A stretch of DNA of 61,559 bases from Deltaproteobacteria bacterium (GCA_013349285.1 DUZU01000016.1:1-61559); one strand, 5' to 3'. Shown: positions 45,240 through 54,335, counted from the first letter of the stretch. Numbers and translations: made by a program. The notes: generated from the letters alone by a model not told the origin.

Positions 45240-47285
45240 TTACGGGTTGATAAACTCCCGGGTGTCTTCGGGAATGGCTTGGGCCGGCCAAGGCAGCTGA
45301 TTCTTTTTAAAGGCCTCCCAGGAAACCTCCTTGTCGTATTTGCTGCCCGGCTGTCCCGTCTCATTGTTGATCGGCAGGATGACGATCCCGGCCGGGATCT
45401 CAAATTCCCCGGAAGGGTAGAGCGCCTTGGCCTGGTTCATGAAGTCGAGCCAGATGGGGGCTGCTGCTTTTCCCCCTGTTTCCGTATCGCCCAGCGGAAT
45501 TTTTTGGTCATGGCCCACCCAGACCCCGGCGGCAATTTGCGGGGTGTAACCGATGAACCAGGCATCCATATTCTGGTCGGTGGTTCCGGTTTTGCCGGCC
45601 GCGGGGATGCCTATGCTCCGCACGCTTTTGCCGGTGCCCTCGTCGATAACCCCTTCGAGCAGGCGGGTAACCTGGTAGGCGGTGTCCGCGGCCATGACCC
45701 GGCGGGCTTCGGGGCGATGTTCTTCCAGGATGTTGCCATTGCTGTCCGTGATTTTTTTGATAAAAGAGGAGGTGGTCAGGATGCCGTTATTGGCAAAAGC
45801 GGTGTAAGCCCTGGTTAGTTCCAGCGGCGAGATGCCGGAAGAACCAAGGGCCAGGGAGAGATTTGAGGAGAGGGGCGCGGTGATGCCCAACCGTTTGGCC
45901 AGGTCAATGGCCTTGGTCACGCCGATCTGCTGGAGTATTTTAATGGTGACCACGTTTCGGGAATAGACCAGGCCGTTGCGCAGAGAGGTCGGCCCGTAAA
46001 ATTTTTCACTGAAATTTTGTGGTTCCCAAAACTCTTCGGCCTTCGCTCCCTGTAGATGCAGCGGTTCATCGATAATCATGGTGGCCGGGGTCATGCCGTT
46101 TTCAAGGGCAGCCGCATAGATAATTGGTTTAAAGGCCGATCCCGGCTGGCGGCGTGACTGGGTTGCCCGGTTGAACTGGCTTTTGCTGAAATTAGTGCCG
46201 CCGACCATGGCGCGGATCAAGCCGTTTTTTACCTCAATGGCAACAAGCGCCGCTTGGGGCAATTTGTTTTTGCTGTCCTGCTCCTGGCGAATGACCCAAT
46301 TGGCGGCGCCACGACGAATGGCCATGGTGGCGGCTTTTTGTAACTGCTGGTCAAGGGTGGTGTAAACCCGGATGCCGCCGGTCAGCAGTTGTTGGCTGCC
46401 ATATTTGTGTTCGACATATTTTTTTACATGTTGAATGAAGTAATTATTTTCCTTTGGGTATTCAGTTGGCGTGCCCCATAGCAAGGTCTGTTGAAAGGCC
46501 TTGCGGGCGGCGGTGGGTGTGATGTAGCCCTCGGCCGCCATGCGGTTGAGCACGTAGGCCTGCCGTTTTTTGGCCAATTTGAAATGGCGAAAAGGCGAGT
46601 ATCTGCTCGGCGCCTGGGGCAGTCCGGCCAGCAGGGAAATTTCCGCCAGATTCAGATCCCGCACATGTTTGTCGAAATAGACCTCGGCGGCGGCCGCCAC
46701 CCCATAAGCGCCGCTGCCGAGGTAGATCTGATTGAGGTAAATATGAATTATCTCTTTTTTGCTTAAGGCGTTGTCGATCCGGTAGGCGAGAATCGCTTCC
46801 TTGATTTTACGGGTATAGGTTTTTTCCGGAGTAAGCAGTAAGGCGCGGGCAACCTGTTGGGTAATGGTGCTGCCCCCTTGTCCCCGTGCTCCTGACTTGA
46901 GATTGTGGATCAGCGCCCGGCTGATCGACCAGGCATCGACCCCGCTGTGTTCGTAGAATCTGGCATCTTCCGCGGCCACAAACGCCTGGGGCAGAAGTTC
47001 GGGCATTGCCGATAAAGGGATGACCGTTCGATTTTGTCGGTATGCCCTGGCAATAGTCCGGCCCTGATCGTCATAGATGTAGGAGGTGTTGTTCGGCTGG
47101 TAGGCGGCCAGGGAGTTGATGGTCGGGACATCCAAGACGATGAAGAGGTAAAGGGTGGCGCCGATCATCATGGACAGGCAGAAAACGATAATCAGCAGAA
47201 AAACGGTGAGATGGACGTGGGTCCATGGTCGAGTCTTTCCGGCGGGCAAGGCGCGGGTTGGTTTATTTTTGTTAAGAATAGCCAC
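45240..47285 (-). CDS. mrcA: Class A penicillin-binding protein (PBP1A type)
   Basis: Bifunctional cell-wall synthase of 681 aa. One N-terminal membrane anchor (about 26-50) is followed by the GT51 glycosyltransferase domain (about 75-245) with the catalytic Glu in AAEDARFYEHSGVD and GGSTITQQVAR. The transpeptidase domain (about 315-600) has the active-site GSAFKP (SxxK), YSRN (SxN) and AGKTGTTDQ. A start codon GTG at 47285 lacks a strong ribosome-binding site. The mrcA symbol is by architecture; no outer-membrane partner is visible. Confidence 0.9.
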   Translation of the reverse strand: MAILNKNKPTRALPAGKTRPWTHVHLTVFLLIIVFCLSMMIGATLYLFIVLDVPTINSLAAYQPNNTSYIYDDQGRTIARAYRQNRTVIPLSAMPELLPQAFVAAEDARFYEHSGVDAWSISRALIHNLKSGARGQGGSTITQQVARALLLTPEKTYTRKIKEAILAYRIDNALSKKEIIHIYLNQIYLGSGAYGVAAAAEVYFDKHVRDLNLAEISLLAGLPQAPSRYSPFRHFKLAKKRQAYVLNRMAAEGYITPTAARKAFQQTLLWGTPTEYPKENNYFIQHVKKYVEHKYGSQQLLTGGIRVYTTLDQQLQKAATMAIRRGAANWVIRQEQDSKNKLPQAALVAIEVKNGLIRAMVGGTNFSKSQFNRATQSRRQPGSAFKPIIYAAALENGMTPATMIIDEPLHLQGAKAEEFWEPQNFSEKFYGPTSLRNGLVYSRNVVTIKILQQIGVTKAIDLAKRLGITAPLSSNLSLALGSSGISPLELTRAYTAFANNGILTTSSFIKKITDSNGNILEEHRPEARRVMAADTAYQVTRLLEGVIDEGTGKSVRSIGIPAAGKTGTTDQNMDAWFIGYTPQIAAGVWVGHDQKIPLGDTETGGKAAAPIWLDFMNQAKALYPSGEFEIPAGIVILPINNETGQPGSKYDKEVSWEAFKKNQLPWPAQAIPEDTREFINP

Positions 47286-48098
47286 GGTGACGTTCTGGTC
47301 TATAAAAAAATGGATGAATAATAATTGCTTGAAATTTCATGTAATAATACAAGGAGCTGCCCACGAGGTCACGATTTTTTTGTCAAAGGTTCACCGAGGC
47401 GATCGGCTATTTTGTTTCATAGCTACCACCTGGTTTCAGCTGAATTGAGCAAAATTTGTGCAGGACACCGCTGTAGTCGCGGATAATGATCGGCCGGCAA
47501 TTATTGATTGTTTGTCCCAAACGAAGTTATTCACGCATAATTTCGCTGTCACCCATAAAAACATCCTTAATCAGGCTTTCCAGCCATAAAATCATCCCAG
47601 TCATTATGTTAGTGCCTCATTAGGTTTTTCGTCGCGCCGATCATGGCCGGTGTCTCCCATAACTGTTTTCTTGCTCGGATTATATCACCCTGGGTTAGTT
47701 GAAAGTAATTCCGCCTTCAAGTTTGTGACTCGTTTTTAAAATCTCGTTTGTCGATCTTGATAACACATCCATATTTATGGGTATGGCTCAGCTGGATTTG
47801 GTGATTTTCAGATTGTGATTAATCAGTTTGTAAGGTCGTTTTGTTGCGAATTTTTTGCAGGTAATTCGTCATCTCCAGCACCTACTTTTTGCGATGTTGC
47901 GATTTCCGGTTGTTGGTTGGTTTGTAAAAGGTAAAAAAAAATATTGAGGTAAAGGTTCGAAATTAAATGAAAAAATAATTTAACAATGATATTAAAGGAT
48001 TTTCTTGTTTAGTTTATTTCTAAAAAGTTGTAAAAAAAATACGAAATGGTTATTGTAAGGTTAAGGTTAATTTCAACATTAAACAAAGGGTGGATATT
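47286..48098. other. Long AT-rich intergenic region before the NrfD1 module
   Basis: More than 800 bases with no open frame of convincing composition on either strand. It becomes AT-rich towards the right (from about 47.8 kb). I see no terminator, tRNA or repeat. It probably holds the mrcA promoter on the left and regulatory DNA for the respiratory genes on the right. Confidence 0.4.
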
Positions 48099-48212
48099 AT
48101 GCTTTGGTTTTGCTGGTCATTGACAGTAGTTTCTCTGGTTGCGATTATTTCTTTTACTTCCGTCGGCAAGGAGACGCGAAGTGTCTTGTTGTCATCACCG
48201 TCCAAGGATTGA
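48099..48212 (+). CDS. Possible very small membrane peptide (37 aa)
   Basis: An ATG nine bases after GGGTGG opens a 37-codon frame. It begins MLWFCWSLTVVSLVAIISF, a single hydrophobic segment, and has a polar, Ser/Lys-rich tail. It lies 235 nt upstream of NrfD1 on the same strand. Size and isolation make this uncertain; it could be chance in an AT-rich leader. Confidence 0.25.
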   Translation: MLWFCWSLTVVSLVAIISFTSVGKETRSVLLSSPSKD

Positions 48213-48312
48213 TGCAGGATGATTGGTTAATCTTGTGCGATCGGCAAGTTTTACACCAAGAAGTTGGCAGGAAACAGTTTAACTGTGCTATGATCTAAAG
48301 TGTATTAGTAAA

Positions 48313-48327
48313 TGTCAGCTAATGACA
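48313..48327. promoter_or_regulatory. TGTCA/TGACA inverted repeat upstream of NrfD1
   Basis: TGTCA-GCTAA-TGACA lies 120-134 bases before the NrfD1 start codon. The half-sites are the same as those of the palindrome near the small membrane-protein operon, with a different spacer. A candidate activator or repressor site; no binding protein can be assigned. Confidence 0.4.
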
Positions 48328-48446
48328 GATGTTGTTGATAGTGGCGCATTTGAGGAATAACAACAGGTGGATTCCGGTGTAACTGCCGCCTTTGGTTTTT
48401 CCTCTTAAGTGTCTGTTTTTTTATTACCTAAAAAGGAGTGTTTTTA

Positions 48447-49640
48447 ATGAATAACATTATAGCGAGTGTGATGCCGCAGGAGGGTGGGTTGGCTGCTAGT
48501 CCTTCCCGTTCCTACAATGCGATTATTACTGTCGGCGGGCTTCTTGCAGCAGTTGGCCTTGCGGCAGGACTTCATGCCATGCTCATTGGTCATGAGCATG
48601 CTTATGGGGTAACCCGCGAAGTACCCTGGGGGTTGTTGATTGCCGCCTATGTTTTTTTTGTTGTAACCTCTACCGGCCTTTGTCTTGTTTCCGCCATCGG
48701 CCATGTGTTTGGCGTTGAGGCGTTTAAGCCCATCGCTAAGCGTTCGGTATTTCTGGCAATTATAACCATTATTGCCGGTTTTTTTGTCATCGCCTTTGAG
48801 ATCGAGAATCCATGGCGGATGCCGATCTACAATATGCTTTCTCCTAACCCCACCTCAAACATCTGGTGGATGGGTACTCTTTACGGAGCGTATCTCTTTT
48901 TTATGGTTGTCGAGTTTGCGCTGTTGCAGTTAGAAAAACACAAAGTTGCCGGCATCTTCGGCCTGCTTGGCCTGGTAGCCGGTATTGCCGCCCACAGTAA
49001 CCTGGGCGCGGTTTTCGGTTTGTTGGGCGGCCGTGAATTTTGGCACGGTCCTTATATGCCTATTTACTTTATTACCTCTGCCATGATGTCCGGTTGTGCC
49101 GCGGTAATTTTCTTTCACTGGGTAGGCTACAAAGCCAACGGCTGGAAGATGAGCGAAAAACTTGAGGCCTCTCTTTGTTCAACCGCCAAGCTCGGGGCGA
49201 CTTTAATCGCGGTTATCATGTTTTTCACCACCTGGAAGATGATTTCCGGGATCAGTGGTCAGCCGCCGGGAAAATATGAGGCCATGATGTCGCTGATTAA
49301 TGGTCCTTATGCGGTAAACTTTTGGGTTGGCGAGGTGATGCTGGGGATGGTTGTGCCTTTTATCCTGATCCTTTCCGCGCGGGCCAAGAATCTCCCCGTT
49401 CTTTTCTCCGCTTCGGTTTCCGGCATTATCGGCATCTTCTTTATGCGCTATGATTTGGTTGTCGTCGGGCAAATTGTCCCGCATTTTCATGGCATGGGTA
49501 TAAACGAACTGCCGCATCTCTTTACCTACACCCCATCTTTACACGAGATAATGATTACCGTTGGCGCTGTTGGTCTTACCGTCATGGGCTTCCTGATGGG
49601 TGAGCGTCTTTTCAGGGGTCATCTTTCCGAGGACCACTAA
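48447..49640 (+). CDS. nrfD: NrfD-family membrane subunit 1 (quinol-interacting)
   Basis: Integral membrane protein of about 397 aa with roughly ten hydrophobic segments. It belongs to the NrfD/PsrC family, which oxidises or reduces quinones for a periplasmic Fe-S/catalytic module. Family-like stretches are TREVPWGLLIAAYVFFVV, FEIENPWRMPIYNMLSPNPT, NIWWMGTLYG and FFMRYDLVVVGQIVP. AAGGAG precedes the ATG at 48447. It heads NrfD1-MerR1-ferredoxin-triheme cytochrome. The protein at 54336 is a clear paralogue. Confidence 0.9.
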   Translation: MNNIIASVMPQEGGLAASPSRSYNAIITVGGLLAAVGLAAGLHAMLIGHEHAYGVTREVPWGLLIAAYVFFVVTSTGLCLVSAIGHVFGVEAFKPIAKRSVFLAIITIIAGFFVIAFEIENPWRMPIYNMLSPNPTSNIWWMGTLYGAYLFFMVVEFALLQLEKHKVAGIFGLLGLVAGIAAHSNLGAVFGLLGGREFWHGPYMPIYFITSAMMSGCAAVIFFHWVGYKANGWKMSEKLEASLCSTAKLGATLIAVIMFFTTWKMISGISGQPPGKYEAMMSLINGPYAVNFWVGEVMLGMVVPFILILSARAKNLPVLFSASVSGIIGIFFMRYDLVVVGQIVPHFHGMGINELPHLFTYTPSLHEIMITVGAVGLTVMGFLMGERLFRGHLSEDH

Positions 49641-49665
49641 GAAGAAACGATAAGGAGTGATTGTG

Positions 49666-50064
49666 ATGGAGTCTAAAAGGAAAAATTCAATTCAGCCGTT
49701 GCGGCCGGATTTGCCGATTTACCCAATCGGAGTCGCGGCCAAGCTGCTCGATGTGCATCCGCGAACGTTACGCATCTATGAAGAAGAAGGATTTATCCAG
49801 CCCCACCATAAAGGCTCACGGCGGTTCTTCTCTTTAAATGATGTAACCTGGATTTCGTGTATGCGGTCAATGATACATGATCAGGGGATAAGTATCCCCG
49901 GTTTAAAGATGTTGCTGGGCTTTGCCCCATGTTGGGAAATAGCCGAATGTCCTAAGGATGTTTATAAGGCTTGTGGGGCACGGGTTGATAAGACCAAGAA
50001 AGGTGCTGATCGAGCTGCTGATAAACAAGGTCCGGCGCCCAAGATGAAAAGTGAGGCTCGGTAA
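49666..50064 (+). CDS. MerR-family regulator 1 (HspR-like)
   Basis: 132 aa. The winged-helix MerR domain is clear: YPIGVAAKLLDVHPRTLRIY, EEEGFIQPHHKGSRRFFS and DVTWISCMRSMIHDQGIS. The C-terminal part has no long dimer coiled coil; instead a cluster of cysteines (FAPCWEIAECPKDVYKACG) could hold a metal or Fe-S cluster or respond to redox state. AAGGAG precedes the ATG at 49666. It directly follows NrfD1; the same pairing recurs with NrfD2-MerR2. Confidence 0.88.
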   Translation: MESKRKNSIQPLRPDLPIYPIGVAAKLLDVHPRTLRIYEEEGFIQPHHKGSRRFFSLNDVTWISCMRSMIHDQGISIPGLKMLLGFAPCWEIAECPKDVYKACGARVDKTKKGADRAADKQGPAPKMKSEAR

Positions 50065-50264
50065 GGCTGGGGCCTAGACCTTATTGTAGATAAAGTCGGT
50101 GATTAATCGATTGTATGAGATCGCCCCGGTTAGATGAGCACGATTTTTTTTGCCGAGTAATTTATTGGTAACAAGATTTAATTGGTTAATTTTCTGAAGG
50201 TGGTATGGGGTCGATCCGGCCCGAGTAGAAACGCTTTTCAGAATCATATTTGAGGAGACATTTG

Positions 50265-51020
50265 ATGAAGGTCAACGATCTGGAAAAACTTAAAAGCGAG
50301 GGGATAGAAAATCTCCCTTCGGAAGAACGCCGTCGTTTTTTACGCTTTGGCTTGGCTGTTACCGGTGTTTTTCTGGGAGGGTCTGTTCTCTCTCTCACTT
50401 CTACTCGTAACGCCCAAGGGGCAATGGGCCCGGTGCCGCCCGCGGGCAAGTTTCCGTATAAACCGCATTATACCATGGTTATCCGTCAGAACAGGTGTAT
50501 TGACTGTGAGCGCTGCATGGAGGCCTGCACCAAAACCAATAATGTTGCTTCATATGGTTATCGCACCACAATTTTAGAGCAGGAAATAGATCTCGGTCGT
50601 GGCGAGAAAGGGCGGATGTTCATGCCGGTTCTCTGTAACCATTGTAACCGGCCGCCTTGCGTAAGGGTTTGCCCCACCACGGCTACCTTTAAAAACAAGG
50701 AAAACGGTATTGTCATGATGGATTATGATCGTTGTATCGGTTGCAAAACCTGTATGGCGGCTTGTCCTTATAATGCTCGGTATTTTAAAGAGGAAAATCG
50801 GGCCATTGATAAGTGTAATTTCTGTTTTGATACCCGTATTTCAAAAGGTGAGAGCAAAACCGCCTGTGCGGCCGCTTGCCCGGCAGGGGTCAGGATTTTT
50901 GGAGATCTGACCAATTACGATGATGAGGCTTACCAGTTGATCCATACCCCAGAGAAGGTGGTTTGGGTCTTACGTCCTGAGACCGGTGCTATGCCAAACG
51001 TATTTTATATGAACGATTAA
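50265..51020 (+). CDS. Tat-exported 4Fe-4S ferredoxin, NrfC/HybA-like
   Basis: 251 aa with the ATG at 50265, preceded by GAGGAG. The N-terminus carries a twin-arginine signal (RRRFLRFGLAVTGVFLGG). Cys motifs for four [4Fe-4S] clusters follow: CIDCERCMEAC, CNHCNRPPCVRVCP, CIGCKTCMAACP, and CNFCFDTR with CAAACP. This is the electron-transfer subunit that usually docks on an NrfD protein on the periplasmic face. It follows NrfD1-MerR1 and precedes a triheme cytochrome, so electrons could pass between quinol, Fe-S clusters and haem. Confidence 0.93.
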   Translation: MKVNDLEKLKSEGIENLPSEERRRFLRFGLAVTGVFLGGSVLSLTSTRNAQGAMGPVPPAGKFPYKPHYTMVIRQNRCIDCERCMEACTKTNNVASYGYRTTILEQEIDLGRGEKGRMFMPVLCNHCNRPPCVRVCPTTATFKNKENGIVMMDYDRCIGCKTCMAACPYNARYFKEENRAIDKCNFCFDTRISKGESKTACAAACPAGVRIFGDLTNYDDEAYQLIHTPEKVVWVLRPETGAMPNVFYMND

Positions 51021-51030
51021 TTGACGGAAA

Positions 51031-51471
51031 ATGAGGTTCATGATGAAACGGAACAATAAAGATATATTTTTGATTTTTGGCTTGCTGGCACTGGCCTGTG
51101 TTTTATTTGCCGGGCAGGTATACGGCGAAGAAGAATACGATGAAGAAGCTTATGGCCCACTTAAACCCATTGTTTGGGCAAAGCCGGTAAAGGGCGTTGT
51201 TTTCCTGCACAAAACCCATACCATGGGAGCCGGTCTTGAGTGTGACAGTTGTCATAACGGCGAAATGTTTGAGATGGCAGCAGGCACTGCGGAAGAGAAT
51301 GATGATTTTACCATGGCTTCCTTGTATGAAGGTAAATATTGCGGTTCTTGCCATGATGGTGAAACTGCTTTTTCTTCAAAAACCCGTTGTGCTACCTGTC
51401 ACGTCGGCGTAAAGGGCTATAATCGGTTGACCGGCGTTGTTCTCCACGATGCAGAGGGTGGGAATCATTAA
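51031..51471 (+). CDS. Periplasmic triheme c-type cytochrome (cytochrome c7-like)
   Basis: 146 aa. A signal peptide (about 1-32, ending VYG) leads into a mature protein with three haem-binding motifs: CDSCH, CGSCH and CATCH. Extra His residues (LHKTH and others) could be axial ligands. A weak GACGGAAA site precedes the first ATG; in-frame ATGs at 51040 and 51043 are alternatives. It starts 10 nt after the ferredoxin gene and ends that operon at a bidirectional terminator. No molybdopterin or catalytic subunit is present. Confidence 0.9.
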   Translation: MRFMMKRNNKDIFLIFGLLALACVLFAGQVYGEEEYDEEAYGPLKPIVWAKPVKGVVFLHKTHTMGAGLECDSCHNGEMFEMAAGTAEENDDFTMASLYEGKYCGSCHDGETAFSSKTRCATCHVGVKGYNRLTGVVLHDAEGGNH

Positions 51472-51503
51472 TAGTTAGTGGTTATCAAATTTTGTTTGTT
51501 AAA

Positions 51504-51540
51504 AAAGCGACAAGCCATTATTGGTTTGTCGCTTTTTTTT
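51504..51540. terminator. Bidirectional terminator between the NrfD1 operon and the PAS/sigma-54 activator
   Basis: Stem GCGACAAGCC / GGTTTGTCGC (one G-T pair, 6-nt loop) with A and T runs on both sides. It serves the plus-strand cytochrome gene and the minus-strand activator gene. Confidence 0.85.
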
Positions 51541-51594
51541 TATGACCATCAAATTTCAGCCGGCTTGAGGCAAGTTTTAGTTTGCTCTTAACTC

Positions 51595-53652
51595 TCAATC
51601 TTCGGTTGGCTCATTATTGGATTTAAGGCCATATTTTTCAATCTTACGCCGCAGGGTATCCTTGGAAATCTGTAATTCCCGGCAGGTGGTCATTTTTTTC
51701 CACTGATTTCTTTCAAGTGCGTTAAAAATGGCCGTTTTTTCAATTTCATCAAGGGGCTGTGCTTTGTTGAGGCAGAGCGAGGTGGATATGTTGTCCTCTC
51801 TTGCCGGGGCAAAAGGTTCCGGGAGATGTTCCGGTTGAATATAGCCGCCGTGGCAAAGAATAAACGCATATTCGATAATGTTTTGCAGCTCACGGATATT
51901 TCCGGGGAAATCGTGGCGCATGAGAATGCTCAACGCACTGTCCGACACCCCGACAATATCCTTTCCCTGCTGGGCGCTGAACTGTTTGGCGAAATGGTCG
52001 GCCAGGATGGGGATATCTTCCATTCTCTCCCTTAAAGGGGGCAACATTATCTTGACAATGTTCAGCCGATAGAAAAGATCTTCTCGGAAGGTGCCGTTTT
52101 TGACCAAGGTCGGCAGATCCCGGTTGGTGGCGGCAATGATTCTGACATCCGCCCGGATTGGTTCATTTGAACCAAGGGGTTCATAGACCTTTTCCTGGAG
52201 AACCCGTAGCAGCTTTACTTGAAGCGCGGGGCTGATGTCGCCGATTTCATCAAGAAACAGGGTGCCTTGATCTGCTTTGGCGAACCGACCCGGGTGATCC
52301 TTTTTTGCGTCGGTGAAGGCGCCGGCCTTGTAACCGAACAGTTCTGATTCAAGCAAGTTTTCCGGTAACGCCCCGCAATTGATTGCGACAAATGGTTTTT
52401 TGCTGCGCCGACTTGAGTTTTGGATCGCCCTGGCCACCAGTTCCTTGCCGGTACCGCTTTCTCCTAACACGAGAACATTGCTTTCGCTGTTGGCAATTTC
52501 CGGCAGAATGTCGAAGATTCGCTGCATGGCCGAGCTTTTGCTGATAATTTCACCAAAGGTGTAGCGTTTGGACAGCTGTTTTCTCAGCTCTTCCACCACG
52601 CTTAAATCACGAAAGGTCTCGACCCCGCCGATCACATTGCCCTCATGGTCAAGCAAAGGGGCGGCGCTTATGCTGATCGGTATTTTCTGGCCGTCGATAT
52701 CATGGATGAAGATTGATCTGGTCGGCACCGGCTTCCCGGAGTAAAGGCTCTGGGCAATGGCGCAGTTTTCCCCGCAAATGCTCGAGTGGAAAACATTGGC
52801 ACAGGACATGCCCAAGGCATCCTCTTGTTTCCAGCCGGTAATCTGCTCGGCGGCGCGGTTGAATGAGGTGATCCGCCAATTTCTATCAACCGTGAATACC
52901 CCATCCGCAATGCTTTCGAGGACAAGATCCTTGGTCATTACCGAGGTGAGGTCGCGGAAGGTTTCCACCCCGCCGATCACCGCCCCGTCCGGTGCGGTCA
53001 GCGGCGCCGCGCTTATGTTGATGGGGATGGTGTGGCCGCTTTTATTAGTGATAAAGATCGATTGACTGCTGATGGGCGTGCCGTTTTTCACACTTTGGGC
53101 GAGGATGCATGTATCCCCGCAAATACTTGAGTGGAATATATCGCGGCATCTGGCCCCCACGACCTCCTTGGCAGTCCAGCCGGTAATCTGCTCGGCGCTT
53201 TTATTAAAGGATGTAATTCTGAAATTTTTATCAACCGTAAACACCCCATCGGCAATACTGTCCAGCACCATCGAGTCGTTTTGGGTCGGGTCGTTGGCAT
53301 CGCGCATGCCGATTATGGCGCCGGTGAGCTTGCCGTTCTGATCAGGGATAGGAATAGCCGTTACCAGGGCGATGGTCGTTTCCTTGTGGCCGGGCTTGTT
53401 GATGACGATGCTGAAATTATGCAGGGCTTTTCCGGAGGCAAGCGGTCCGTAAAGGTTGCAAAGAGCCTCGAATCTTCCGGCCCCGCTGAATACCTCCTTG
53501 CAATTTTTGCCAAGGGTATCCTTTTGGTCGATTCCCAGCAGGGTTACCGCCCCGTCATTGAACGAGGTGATCTGCCATTTTTCGTTGACGGTAAACACGG
53601 CATCCTGCACCGAAGGGGTGCCTGGAGAGGGTGATTGAGGGGTCGCTGTCAT
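51595..53652 (-). CDS. Sigma-54-dependent activator with three PAS domains
   Basis: 685 aa with no receiver domain. Three PAS units (about 15-120, 130-240, 245-360) are visible; the second and third each contain HSSICGxxC, giving paired cysteines that could sense redox or bind a cofactor. The AAA+ domain (about 380-610) has Walker A GESGTGKE and LFLDEIGDI. The sigma-54 contact loop reads GAFTDA rather than GAFTGA. A Fis-type helix-turn-helix ends the protein ([19 protein letters not shown] region). It lies between the two NrfD modules and upstream of a strong sigma-54 promoter, so it may control NrfD2. Confidence 0.9.
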   Translation of the reverse strand: MTATPQSPSPGTPSVQDAVFTVNEKWQITSFNDGAVTLLGIDQKDTLGKNCKEVFSGAGRFEALCNLYGPLASGKALHNFSIVINKPGHKETTIALVTAIPIPDQNGKLTGAIIGMRDANDPTQNDSMVLDSIADGVFTVDKNFRITSFNKSAEQITGWTAKEVVGARCRDIFHSSICGDTCILAQSVKNGTPISSQSIFITNKSGHTIPINISAAPLTAPDGAVIGGVETFRDLTSVMTKDLVLESIADGVFTVDRNWRITSFNRAAEQITGWKQEDALGMSCANVFHSSICGENCAIAQSLYSGKPVPTRSIFIHDIDGQKIPISISAAPLLDHEGNVIGGVETFRDLSVVEELRKQLSKRYTFGEIISKSSAMQRIFDILPEIANSESNVLVLGESGTGKELVARAIQNSSRRSKKPFVAINCGALPENLLESELFGYKAGAFTDAKKDHPGRFAKADQGTLFLDEIGDISPALQVKLLRVLQEKVYEPLGSNEPIRADVRIIAATNRDLPTLVKNGTFREDLFYRLNIVKIMLPPLRERMEDIPILADHFAKQFSAQQGKDIVGVSDSALSILMRHDFPGNIRELQNIIEYAFILCHGGYIQPEHLPEPFAPAREDNISTSLCLNKAQPLDEIEKTAIFNALERNQWKKMTTCRELQISKDTLRRKIEKYGLKSNNEPTED

Positions 53653-54067
53653 CGCGGGTTCGTCCCGGTTATTTTTGAGGGATAAAAGGAATCAGGGAAC
53701 AGGGTCATGGCGCAATAATATGTTTATCCCGATGGATGATAAGTTTTTAGTTTAAAGCTTAAGTTCCTAATTTGCAAGTAATCTCATTAGGATTCAATAA
53801 GATAGAGGTTTATACCTCATTTTTAACAGGCCATTCTCGCTCTGTTTTTTTGCAATTTTTTTTAATGTAATACCGGGGCAATTTTAATAAGGCGCAAAAA
53901 GCGTCTTCATTGCAAGGTCTATTTTCAAAAGGGTGAAATTATCGATTTATGCTCTGTTTTTTGCCGTCCATATTAAGGATTCTCTCCTGATTTGCCTTAA
54001 ATCTCCGGGGGTTGCCGATCACATCTTACATTTTGCTTGTAGGGGTTGGCTGATTAACTGGGCGTTG

Positions 54068-54117
54068 GGGCTTATTTTGCGCCTACCGACACTGGGTATT
54101 GGGCGCGAAATAAGCCC
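54068..54117. promoter_or_regulatory. Large inverted repeat upstream of the NrfD2 promoter
   Basis: Arms of 16 bases (GGGCTTATTTTGCGCC and GGCGCGAAATAAGCCC, one mismatch) with an 18-base loop. It ends about 130 bases before the -24 element. It may be an activator site or a transcribed hairpin. Confidence 0.45.
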
Positions 54118-54138
54118 ATTGTCCGTAATGTATTGACT

Positions 54139-54172
54139 TTAATTTTTTCCCTAACGCCATGGAAAAAATTAA
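54139..54172. promoter_or_regulatory. Perfect inverted repeat, upstream activator site candidate for NrfD2
   Basis: TTAATTTTTTCC and GGAAAAAATTAA form perfect 12-bp arms with a 10-base spacer. It lies about 75-110 bases upstream of the -24 element, where enhancer sites for sigma-54 activators usually sit. Confidence 0.5.
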
Positions 54173-54248
54173 TATCATGGTTTTAACTTCACGTTTTTAT
54201 TCGACAAATTAATTTTGAGTCATTTTTTATCCTGCAAGGATGAAAGCG

Positions 54249-54263
54249 TGGCACATCCATTGC
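54249..54263 (+). promoter_or_regulatory. Sigma-54 (RpoN) promoter of NrfD2
   Basis: TGGCAC-ATCCA-TTGC matches the -24/-12 consensus, with GG and GC ten bases apart. The start of transcription would be near 54275, about 60 bases before the NrfD2 ATG. No other clear element is seen in the 53653-54335 gap besides the two inverted repeats. Confidence 0.88.
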
Positions 54264-54335
54264 TCTTAGTAGCTGCCAACAACGGCAAATTAAGTTGGCC
54301 ATATATAACTATTAAGAAGAAATGGAGGAATGATT

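Noticed and set aside
48222-48240. Sigma-54 promoter before NrfD1 (TTGGTTAATCTTGTGC)
   Set aside because: GG and GC have the right spacing, but the -24 element lacks CAC and the -12 lacks TTGC. It is more than 200 bases from the gene. Not supported.
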